From Chamaea fasciata (lineage: Eukaryota; Chordata; Aves; Passeriformes; Sylviidae): DNA of 64,000 bases. Positions 1 through 9,100 of this stretch are shown here, one piece after another (position 1 is the first letter of the stretch; each line of letters begins with the position of its first letter). The stretch is taken from the NCBI GenBank assembly GCA_029207755.1, contig JARCOQ010000078.1, positions 248,001 through 312,000 on the forward strand. The letters run 5' to 3'. The notes under the pieces are model-generated. The model was not told the origin of the DNA and searched no databases. It saw nothing but the letters and a program-made list of their open reading frames with translations. The translations under genes and the position numbers were made by a program.

Positions 1-1855
1 GGCACGGCGCTTCTGCCGGGGGAAGCGAGGCCAGCGGCAGGCAGGGACAGCTTGTCAGCTCACATCTGCAGGAGCCGGGGCCTCACACGGCTCTGGGAGG
101 AAGCGCCTGCAGTGCTGGACTTGTGCACTGAGCCAGAGCAAAAGAGTGAAATGCAGAGTGTTCTGCAGAAATATTCCGGGGCGCCAGGCCAGCCTGCTTT
201 GAGCTCTCTGGCACACAGCAAGCACTGTGCAATGCAGCCCTGAGCTGCTGGGAGATAGAGAGGTGTTAGAGAGGAGCCAACTGTCAGATGAAATTTAATG
301 GGGTGACAACGTCATCAAAGCCAAAGAGAACTGTTTTTTAGGATGGATTCACCTGAGCTGGGTGTGTATCTCCCTCTCCCAAGAGCCAAACACACACACA
401 ACACACACACAGAAAATGCTGCTTTTTATTGCCTTTCCCAGCCCAGGGCGAACCGTGTCCCCTTTCCCTTTGGCCGGGAAATAGGAAACTTGTATTCTGT
501 CCCCACTGCCTCCTTTTCTGTCCCCTCCCCTCTTCTCCTACTTCCCTTTTGGTTTGGTCTTCACGCTGGCCCCTCTCCCAGCTCACAGCAACACCCAACA
601 AATCAACTAGAACAAACCCAAACCCTAAATAACAACCCCAAGAACCAACAGCTTTCGTTCTTTCTTCTCATAACCCTGCAGCTGCAGCAAAATATTACCT
701 CCTGTCTCACAGAGGGAATCGGGCAGGAGCCTGTGGCTCGTGCTTGAGCAGTGAACTGATTTGGAAGGGAGCAGAAGGGTTTCAGCAGGCAGTTTGTGTT
801 TTTCTTCTGAATTGCTGAAGGAAAGACACAATGTGGCTCCAGTCAGCAAAAACATTTTCAAGGTGAATTAAAGAAATGCTTGTGAGCAATGCCCAGAGAA
901 GGCAGGTTTTGAGAAAATATTGAACTGTAACAAATTGTGAATTCCCTTTGCATTAACAGACTGTTGAGCCCTCTATTCCTCCAGAGCAGTGATTGATGTG
1001 TGCAAGTGACTACCTTAGCCTTGAGAATAGTCTTCCCAAGAATGTAGCTGGAATGCATTCAAGGGGAAAAGAGTGGTTGTAGGAGGCTCTTGAGCATCAG
1101 AGGAGAATTGCAGCAATGGGATGTTCCCCAAATGACCAGCCGAGACTCTCAAGAGAGCCCTACTCTCCTGTCAGTAACTTCTGAGAAGTGATTTAAATAT
1201 GTCAACTAATTTGAGGGAATGTTTAGCCTGTGAGTTTCAGCAAAGTAATGAGTAGGTCTTGTTTCCATGGTTACAAATGAGTAGGTGGGATTTCTGGCTG
1301 AGCACGTGTTAGGAAAGTGATTCCCCACGCACCCAGCACTGAAATAAAGTCAACTATTGACAGGTGAAAATGAAACCTTTTCCAGCTGTTCCCCTCGGGT
1401 TTACCTTTCTGGGGGCCAAAGCTCTGTGCTGCAGGTGGCCCGGGTGTGTGCAGAGCAAGGCAGCCTCCACAAAGCCCTTGGTTTCCCCACAAGTCGTCAT
1501 GATTTGTTGCCAGGTGTGCCCAGCTGTGGCAGGAGAAAGAGCCCGCAGTGCAGTGGGCGCCGTGCCCTGCCCAGCCAGGGCTCTCTGGCACAGAGGAGCA
1601 GCAGCAGCACCTTTCAACCCACTCCTGCCTTGGCCTCACCTGGGACACAGAAGCCTCTGGAAATCAGCACCACCTGGCCCCTTCCCAGCTTGGAGCAGCT
1701 CCTGCTGGTGGGCACATCCTGCACTTCTACTGCTTCCGAACAGGAATCAAGGCACAGGGGGAGACTGACATACAGAGAAGCCCTGGGCTAGTGCAATAAA
1801 TGGGCAAATGCATGGGGGAATGTGTTAGGAATCATTTCAGCTGTCATGCCAATCC
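1..1855. other. Intergenic spacer, copy 1
   Basis: I see no supportable gene here. The stretch contains a CA-rich microsatellite at 390-411 (two CA runs separated by one extra A) and an isolated AATAAA at 1795-1800 without an identifiable upstream exon. Short open frames on both strands do not resemble any family I recognise. The spacer differs between array subtypes: copies 1, 4 and 5 share one set of variants, copies 2 and 3 another. Confidence 0.6.
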
Positions 1856-2740
1856 TGCCTTCTCTCCTTTTCTCCCTTCACATTTCCTGTTCTTTTCCCT
1901 CTCACATTTCCACCCCTTCCCCCTCTCGAGTCTCACAGTTTTCCTCTCATGTTTGCCTCCCAAGTTTTACTCATTTTCCCCACCCTTTTCAGCTCCCTTT
2001 CCTCACGCTTTGCCTCTCACATTTCCCCAACTTCCCGCTTTTTCCTGCTTTTTTGTTCTCCCACGATTCTCACAATTTTCCCCTCACTTATCCTGCCCTT
2101 TTCTCCCCTCATGCTTTTCTCCTTTCCTCAGTCATTTTTCTCCAAGTTGTCTCCTCATGTTTCTCACTTTTGCCCTCATGTTTCCCAGGCTTTCCCTCTT
2201 ACATTTCTCCCACTTTTCCCCTCACGTTTATCATTCTTTCCCCCTCATGTTGCTTCTACTTTTCCTCTAGCATTTTCTGCCCTTTTTTCACTCCTGTTTT
2301 CTGCCACTTTTCCCATCCAACTTCCCACCCTTTTTTCCCCCCTAATGTTTCCTGCCTTTTTCTGCCCTCTGGTTTCTCCCTCTTTTCCCCTCAGGATTCT
2401 CACAATGTTCCCCTCACATTTGCTGCCTGTTTCTCTCTCTCTGCCAGTAATTTTCTCACTCTCTTCCCCTCACATTTCCCTCCATTTTTTCCTCTATGTT
2501 TTTCAGCCTTCCCTGATCATGTTTCTTAGAATTTTCCCATCATATGTCCTGCCTTTTCCTCCTCTCACCTTCCTCTCCTACTTTCACTCACATCTTCACC
2601 ATTTTCCCCTCCGTTTTCTCACCCTTTCCCACACAGGTTTCCTACGCTTTTCTTCCCTCACACTTCCCTCCTTTTTCCTCTCCCATTTCTCACACTTGTC
2701 ACCTCATGTTTTCTGCCTTTTTCCCCCTCACATTTCTTAA
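1856..2740. repeat. C/T-rich degenerate minisatellite, copy 1
   Basis: About 0.9 kb in which the plus strand is almost wholly pyrimidine. A loose motif of the type TTTTCCCCTCACATTTC recurs every 20-30 bases with substitutions and small length changes. Several long frames rich in Phe, Ser, Pro and Leu run through it, but these follow from the biased composition and are not taken as genes. The same tract is present in every full copy. Confidence 0.85.
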
Positions 2741-3457
2741 CCCACTGCTTCCTGTCAGTGACTCTTCCTCTTCAGTAGTTGATGAGCTTCTTTTCTTCTT
2801 TCCTGCAATCCCCTCCTCCAAAGAATGGGTGCCAGAGCAGCGCTCCAAGAAGCCCCTGCCCGTGTGTCTGCTGAACAGAATGGCTGTGCTCGACTTGAAC
2901 AATCTCGTGAAGAACAACCTAAACTGCAGTGGACTTTCAATTCCCTCTAGTCTTCATAGTGTTCTAAAGAAATAGGTACCCTGAGGGATACACGTCGCAG
3001 GTGCGCAGCCGCTGCACCATCCGCCTCAAGCAGATCCCATCTCCGTTTTCATCACCTCACAGTGACTGTGACTCCTGCCTGGACGAAACCACTTGTGATG
3101 CTGCTTGATGCTAATTGGAGTCCATGTGCACAAGGAGTGCTTTTAGCCCTCTTTCAAAAAAAAAAAAAAAAAAAAAAAAAGGTTTTATTTTAAAACGTTC
3201 AATGCCTGGAGTTTCGTATTTTCACCTATTTGAATTGCCTTGACATCAAAGTACTGCCAGTTGGCGTTCCAAACTGGCTGGTCTATGTTTGTGTGCACAG
3301 AGCAAAGGTGCCAGACCGTGTCCTTTTCCCGGGTGTCCGTTAATGTCCATTTCAACAGGCACTGAAGGGGGGCTCTGCCTGCCCCACACAGGATGGCAGC
3401 CAGAGGGCTGAGGCTGCGCCTCCTAGTGAGATCAGCCGCCCTGGCAGCCCAGCCCCA
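2741..3457. other. Unassigned segment with a 25-base A run, copy 1
   Basis: No recognised gene. The part from about 2820 to 3110 has coding-like composition in short pieces broken by stops. It is followed by 25 consecutive A at 3156-3180 on the plus strand. The arrangement could be the 3' end of an old retroposed transcript, but I cannot name a source and see no AATAAA just before the A run. The A run is 25, 25, 29 and 30 bases in copies 1 to 4. Confidence 0.4.
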
Positions 3458-3534
3458 GCCGCCATCTTGTGTGTGGCTCTCCAGCCCTGGCCGCCATCTT
3501 GTGTGTGGCTCCCTCAGCCCTGGCCGCCATCTTT
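3458..3534 (+). promoter_or_regulatory. Three spaced YY1-type motifs, copy 1
   Basis: GCCGCCATCTT occurs at 3458, 3490 and 3523, that is every 32-33 bases, inside a short repeat that also carries AGCCCTGGCC and GTGTGTGGCT. The core CGCCATCTT matches the well-known YY1 consensus (reverse AAGATGGCG). The array lies about 190 bases upstream of the olfactory-receptor fragment. Whether it acts as a promoter is inference. Confidence 0.55.
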
Positions 3535-3721
3535 TGCACTGACCTAGTCCAGCTCTTAAGCGAATGTGTTGCTGTTTTGTCGGCAGTCAGGGTCCGCCCC
3601 AAAGACACCAACACCAGCAGGACAGGCTACAGGGAATGGCACGGGTTTGGCTCAAAGCAGCCAGCCCTGACTTGTCACTGTCCTTTATCCATGAACACGT
3701 GCCCATATGCAGCCACAGCAA

Positions 3722-4013
3722 ATGTCCAACAGCAGCTCCATCAGCCACTTCCTCCCGCTGGCGTTGGCAGACACGCGGCAGCTGCAGCTCCTGCACTTCT
3801 GCCTCTTCCTGGGCATCTCCCTGGCTGCCCTCCTGGGCCACGGCCTCGTCACCAGCGCCGTAGCCTGCGGCCACCACCTGCACAGCCCCATGTTCTTCTT
3901 CCTGCTCAACCTGGCCCTCAGCGACCTGGGCTCCATCTGCACCACTGTCCCCAAAGCCATGCACAATTCCCTCTGGGACACCAGGACCATCTCCTACGCA
4001 GGATGTGCTGCAC
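3722..4013 (+). pseudogene. Olfactory receptor 5' fragment (OR14-like), copy 1
   Basis: Starts at ATG 3722 and encodes about 97 residues typical of the start of an avian OR14-type (gamma-c) odorant receptor. It has a short extracellular N-terminus with an N-S-S glycosylation site, TM1 (from about LLHFCLFLGISLAALLG), the intracellular loop with HSPMFFF, TM2 with the LALSDLGSICTT motif, and the start of the extracellular loop up to the Cys of AGCAA. A functional receptor has about 310 residues and seven helices; here everything after TM2 is lost where the ERV LTR begins. The frame continues for 14 unrelated residues into the LTR and stops at 4057. A G-protein-coupled receptor cut to two helices cannot signal, so this is a truncated pseudogene. 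Family call is firm; subfamily is from recall of the motif pattern. Confidence 0.85.
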
Positions 4014-4408
4014 TGCGGAGGATTTCGGCGAGGGAAGAATGCAATCAATCAATATGATTGGTAAAGCATTGTTCAACTTTATTGCTCATAACATCCGTTC
4101 TTATACTTTTGCCCCAAGCATTCAGCATACTTGTCAAATTATAATTGGTTAGCATACACTACTCATCTATACTTGATTGGCTATATCAAGCGTGAGAAGG
4201 TTCCTCCCCTTGGCATGCTGAAAACTTTGTATACGTGCTTACTGCTACGCTCTATTAAGCACAAGTTCTTTTATCTTTGGCCTGTATCCGTGCTTACTGC
4301 TGTCCCAAGGACAGCTTATCTTAGCAGCGCGTAGGCTGCTAGCACTTGGTATCGGGCCATGAGGCCTCTAATGATCCGTGGCCTTGCTCTGCTAACCATT
4401 CTTCAACA
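4014..4408 (-). repeat. 3' LTR of the ERV, copy 1
   Basis: 395 bp beginning TGTTGAAGAATGG and ending TCCTCCGCA when read on the minus strand, so it has the usual TG...CA ends. A purine-rich tract (AAAAAAGAGGGAAT) lies immediately before it. An AATAAA signal on the minus strand lies at 4078-4083, about 65 bases from the LTR end. The outer end abuts the olfactory-receptor sequence. No target duplication can be tested because the 5' end of the provirus is gone. Confidence 0.8.
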
Positions 4409-4542
4409 ATTCCCTCTTTTTTATTTTGTGCAGCAAACGCATTGTGTCGAGTAGTTACTGTTTCTGCTATGCGATACATCATCTGTTGCAAGCAGCAAAA
4501 AAAGCAAGATACAAAAAGTACAAGCAGTATAATAACAATCAC
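4339..4542 (-). pseudogene. ERV env transmembrane tail remnant, copy 1
   Basis: A 67-codon open end of an envelope TM subunit. It shows a long hydrophobic membrane-spanning stretch rich in Ile, Val and Leu, then a Cys-rich juxtamembrane patch and a short cytoplasmic tail that runs over the polypurine tract into the LTR. Upstream, the same reading frame holds similar TM ectodomain sequence but is broken by stop codons, and the surface subunit is absent. It cannot make an envelope protein. Confidence 0.65.
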
Positions 4543-4775
4543 AATATTGATTACATGTTGCAGTAGGGAAGTTATCCAAGGCCCTAGCCCGAAAGATCAT
4601 AGCCAATCTGTTAAACCCAAGCCTGTGTCTTGCTGCAAATGACTAGTGAGTTCTTACAACTTAGCTATTTGGGTATGAATTGACATGGAGTGATCTCTCT
4701 GTACTACCTTGTCAAACTGCCAGAGCAGTTGTAGGTTTTCTCTTGCCCTTAAGTCTTCAATTAAGTGTACCCCCT

Positions 4776-5813
4776 CTAACCCTGGCTGTCCAGTATCGAT
4801 GTCGCTCTTGCAGGGTCATTAGCAGGACGGATCCATTTACTAGGTATCCATTGGGGCCCTGTGGGGGTAAGAACACAAACATAACCTCTACCCATGTACT
4901 GAACCTCTGCGGGACCTTCCCATACTCCAGTTTTGGGATCTCGGTACATGACTTTAAACAATGGCTTAGTTGCTTCCTCCTTTACTCCGCCTGAGTGGAT
5001 GACCGCAGGGGGCTCCGAGTGGTCCCCCATTACACACAGATAGTTTAATACAAATAGTGTTTTTGATAGCATGGTCTGCGCATCCACCTCCTCCTTATAT
5101 TTTAACAGATAATCCTTGAGTGTTTGGTGGGCTCGCTCCACAATCGCCTGACCTGTTGGTGAATGTGGGATACCTGTGATGTGTGTCACACCCCACTTCT
5201 GTAAGAACCTTTGGATCCTGCTGCTCACATATGCAGGGCCATTATCTGTCTTAATCTGTTCTGGCACCCCCATCACCGCAAAGCAAGTAGTTAGGTGTCG
5301 TACCACGTGGAGAGCTTTCTCTCCCGGCTGCGCTGAAGCCCAAATAAATTTACTGAAAGTATCAATTGTAACATGCACATATTTCAATCTACCAAAGGAG
5401 GATACGTGAGTTACATCCATTTGCCAGATGTGATTGGGTCCAAGGCCCCGTGGGTTTACTCCCATCCCTAGTCCAGGCCCATGCTGACTACAGAGAGGAC
5501 AGGATCTGACAATACCACGGGCATCATTCAGAGATATGCGAAACTGTTTCTTTAGGCCTCGCGCATTCTGGTGAAAAGTCTCATGAGCAATACGTGCCTG
5601 CTGAAATCCGTCTTGTGGTACTGCAACAGAAACCAACTGATCAGCTATGGCATTACCCTGACCCAAACCTTCTGACCATTTGTGGCTTCGAATATGCAAA
5701 ATCGCAAAAGGAGCTGAGCGCAGCCGAACAGCTTGCCTCAGCTGCCTCAAAAGTTCCCATAACCTGTCATTCTTTATATCCTTTATCAATGCATCCTTAA
5801 TCCGCAGCACCAC
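4776..5813 (-). pseudogene. ERV pol remnant: RNase H end plus integrase, copy 1
   Basis: An open frame of 345 codons. Residues 1 to about 64 are the end of RNase H, with SHKWSEGLG and the late acidic residue in NAIADQL (D58). The rest is integrase: an HHCC zinc-binding region (H77, H81, C105, C108), a DDE core (D133 in QMDVTH, D190 in KTDNGPAY, E226 in IVERAHQ) and a C-terminal DNA-binding part ending in WIPSKWIRP. A single in-frame TGA at 5826-5828 separates it from the rest of RNase H. The frame has no ATG start of its own, and the pol gene upstream is missing, so this is a fragment even though its catalytic residues survive. Confidence 0.85.
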
Positions 5814-5825
5814 CCCTACTACGTA

Positions 5826-5985
5826 TCATGAGTCTGTGACAATATTTACACCCTGATCAGGCCAATTCATAATGATCCAAAGGACAGCCCTTAATTCTAG
5901 CATCTGCAATGAGTCCTCAGTAGTCGAGTCCACGTGCCCTCCTCCATCCATCCAGATCAAGGCAGAGCGTTTGCTTTGTGACGTC
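5826..5985 (-). pseudogene. ERV RNase H fragment upstream of TGA, copy 1
   Basis: The middle of the retroviral RNase H domain, with SLQMLELRAV and NIVTDS at its end, in the same frame as the integrase segment but cut from it by the TGA at 5826-5828. The frame stays open to about 6038, but similarity to RNase H stops near 5985, so the outer part is probably flanking DNA. Confidence 0.65.
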
Positions 5986-6004
5986 AGGGCACGGTTGTCA
6001 CGTG
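5979..6004 (+). promoter_or_regulatory. CRE and E-box upstream of the kinase gene, copy 1
   Basis: A full palindromic CRE, TGACGTCA, lies at 5979-5986 and a palindromic E-box, CACGTG, at 5999-6004. They are about 200 bases before the kinase start codon. The CRE falls at the edge of the ERV RNase H remnant. CREs bind CREB/CREM/ATF factors and CACGTG binds bHLH-zip factors; use by this gene is inferred. I saw no convincing TATA box. Confidence 0.45.
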
Positions 6005-6198
6005 GTCGTGGTGACATCGCAAGGTTGCCTTGGTGCACGGAAGGCCTCAGGGGTGTCAGAGCAGCTCTTGGCCTTGCTCAGTGCAGGAACTTGGTCCTGT
6101 GCTTGAGGCTTTTGTCAGGGGGCAGCTGCTGACTGACAGGAGACTTCTTTTAGCTAGCGTTAGAGCGCAGTCTGCAAACTTGCACAGCAGTTGCCACA

Positions 6199-9100
6199 AT
6201 GATTGGGCAACTCGCCGCTGCAGTTTTCACTGTTTATGGAGTTGCCTATTCCTGCTATTTCCTAACTAACCTGGCAGGTAAGTAGAGGTTTTCCCTGAGT
6301 GTCACCTAACCTGGTTTTTGTGTCTTCCTGCTCTTTCTTAGTGACTGAGTTCATTTGGAAACAGAAAGGCCATCCAGATGCCGCTTGGGTAAAGCTCCTG
6401 TCAACATGTTCAGCTCAAAAGGGGGTGTGTGTAGCCACAGCCGTGCGGGCAGCATTTGCAAGGGAGCCTGCAGGGGTTGCGTTCCCTCTGTTGGAGAGTC
6501 TGTGGCAGCAGAGTTTGCCAATTCCTCCCTTGCTGGGTCAAGCAGGACAACTTTGAAAATGTAGACTGGGAGGCCTTGGAAGGTCTTCTAAAAATGCTCT
6601 GGTTGTCTCCAGTTTTCTCAAAGCATCTGCTTCATTTTCCCTTGCCCACTGCAGGTCACCTGAGCCGGGTATTCAGAGGTGCTGATCCCAAGGTGAGTAA
6701 GGAAAGAACATTTGATGTTCTTGGCGTTTAAGAATTGTGCAGCAAGCTGTGAGCTTGGCCTGTGGCAGTAGAGTGTAGAGGGCCAGCTGAGTAGGCTGCA
6801 AGAAAATCCATTTCCATGTCTACAGCAGCAAGAGCAAAGGCATCACTGCCTATTTCCTAATTTTCCATTTCAGAGCTTTAAAAGAACTAAAAGATAAGTT
6901 TTGCAGAGAGAATGTGCTTCCTGATAGTAGTCAGGGGGGAATATGTAATTTGGAGCAATTTGCAGTGTCCAGTTGAATCAGCCCATTAGAATTTAGTCTG
7001 AGGGACTTAGAATCCCCTTGCTCTGCAAGTTGATGATTTGTGCTTAGTAGAGCTGGTTCTAGAGCTGAAGAGAAAGAAGGTTCTAAATGATAGGTCATGG
7101 CCTGTGTCTAACGCTCCTGTCTGTCCACAGATCCCAGAACCAAGAGCAGACTCTCCTCTGGCTTCCTCTGCTCCTGGACGAGAAGGCAAAGAGGAGCCAA
7201 ATGACCACAAGGCTCCAGCTGTGGTCACACCACAGCCACAACTTTCCAAGACGGTAAGTGCCACTTCTGGAGGGCGCTGTCTTTAGTGCGAGGCAGAGCT
7301 GCAAGTTTCTGAGCAGCCAGCTCTTGCTGTTGGTGGCTGAGGATGCCGAGTGCTGCAGTCCTGCCAGACCTAGCCATTCCCCTCAGCCAGTGACAGCTGG
7401 AAAATGGGCTTTGAGCTGCCATGTTTAGGCCCCAGCTTGCTGGGATTCTGATAGAGGCCAGCCTGGAGCAGGAAGGTTCCCTGTCTGCAGAGGAGGGAGC
7501 ATGTCAAAGGCACTGTGCTCAGCCTTGGTGGATACGTAGGGGACGCTGTGGTCTGGGGACACCTGTCCCCCTCCACAGACTCGCCAAGTACCCACAGGCA
7601 CAAAAAGTATTGATGTGACAACACAAGCTTTTTGGGGCGGTTTGTCCCCACGAGCTTCTTGGCTGTGCTTACCTGGGAGCATTTCAGAGACACACTGGGG
7701 ACGTGGAGTTTCTGCTTCAAGTCAGGGATTTTGGTGCCTTGGTTGCCAGGTTGTTCTTTTGGTAAAATGGAAGCAGAGGTGGGCAGGGAAGCAGAAAGAA
7801 GTGGCTGAATTAATGTGAATTGTGGGCAGAAAGGTGAAAAAGCTGAGCTTGACAGCAGCTCCCAGTCACTGGCTGACAGCACCTTCCTAAGGGCTTGCAT
7901 TTAAAATGGGATCTGGGGCTAATCTCTGCCAGCCACTTTTCTGACACAAACTCTTTTGTTGTCTCAGATCTCCACAGGCTCTTCTATTGAAGCTGCAGCA
8001 GCAGGAGCAGCAGTGTCACCTGAAGGGGCCTGGCCTGCCCCAGCTGAGCAGTGGAGCCTGGGCAGTTCCTTCATCTCCAGCACTGACAAAGCTGCTGCTC
8101 AGCAACAGGAGATGGAGTATGAGGAGGATGACTTCCTGGGGTTCATGAGTACGTCTTGTGTCTTTCTTCTCTGAGGGACAGTGTATTGTGAGCATGTGTC
8201 AGCATAGCTGGACCCATTGATCCTCCTCATCTCAGTGCCCTTTGTGATTGTACAGCACAAGTCATTGAAGCTGCTTCTTGCCCAGAGCAGCTGCCCGTCC
8301 TGTGCCCTCAGATAAGACCTGGTGGGGCTGAGAAGAGAGCCCAGCTGACTCTCTGCCTCCCATCACCTGTTGGCACAAAAGGGCACTGACGTGCACCTGG
8401 GTGTGTCTGCTCTCCAAGCCAATCCTGCTGTGTCCTCAGTGGGGGCAGCAGCTTGGAAGGGGCTGGGTGTGGCCGTGCCTTCTTGCCATTGCTTGTCAGT
8501 GCTGGTGCCTGGGCTTTGGCAGCTTTGTGGCAGTGGCTGCCCTGGCCCTGAGGGCTGGTGTGAGCGCCGAGGCTGGAGCCTTCCTTAGCTGGGAGAGTGC
8601 CGCTGCCGGCCGGCCGCTGCAGCGCGGAGCTGCCCCGAGGCAGCAGCCCTTGCTCTGGGCCGGCTCCTGCACGGCCTGGGCTGGGCTCACAGAGGGTCAG
8701 CATCTCCTCTGGGCCGCTGTCCGTGTCCCGCCGGCACCTGAGGAGCACTGCTGTCCTTGCTGCCCTTGCCCGCTGCGGGAAGGTGGGCACGTGTGCGGGG
8801 CTGAGAGGGCGAGTGCAATGGCAGGGACTGATCCCTGCTGTCAGGGGGAGGAGAAGCAGTGTGGTTCTTCACGTGGGCCACGGGCAAGGGCGTCTTCCAG
8901 CTCAGCCTGCTCATCAAGGGTGAGGGTCCTGCTGCTGAAGGCCCCTTGGGGTTGTTTAGAGCATGAGCTGCTTGGGTTTACAAAGGGAAAGGCATTCCTT
9001 TGGGAAACTGCTGCAAGGTGGGGAAGATGCCCTCCTCTCCTGCGAATGCATCTCCCTGTGCTTTGTTTTTGCCAAGGCATCTCTTCAAAGGACTGTAGAA

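Larger units (their letters stand above)
4014..5985 (-). mobile_element. Truncated class II endogenous retrovirus, copy 1
   Basis: Minus-strand provirus remnant. Going 5' to 3' on the minus strand it holds the later part of RNase H, integrase, a short env transmembrane tail, a polypurine tract (about 4409-4425) and a 3' LTR (4014-4408). Gag, protease, reverse transcriptase, most of env and the 5' LTR are missing. The upstream edge is placed roughly at 5985, where RNase H similarity fades; it could lie some tens of bases either way. The integrase type and LTR form suggest an alpha/beta-like avian ERV. The element sits between the receptor fragment and the kinase gene in all four units, so it was present before amplification. 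Confidence 0.85.

Noticed and set aside
610..640. Telomere-like AACCCTAAA sequence in the spacer
   Set aside because: Only one motif-length match (AACCCTAAAT); there is no tandem TTAGGG array.
1822..2740. Overlapping open frames of 156-263 codons rich in Phe, Ser, Pro and Leu in the pyrimidine tract (and the same in other copies)
   Set aside because: They follow from the near absence of purines on one strand; three overlapping frames look alike, there is no domain, and the tract is a degenerate repeat.
3156..3180. Poly(A) run as the end of a SINE or LINE
   Set aside because: No recognisable SINE or LINE body precedes it; avian CR1 elements do not end in long A runs.
3469..4152. 227-codon plus-strand frame over the YY1 motifs and the receptor fragment
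   Set aside because: It is an alternative frame of the olfactory receptor fragment; the receptor frame from 3722 gives a recognisable protein.
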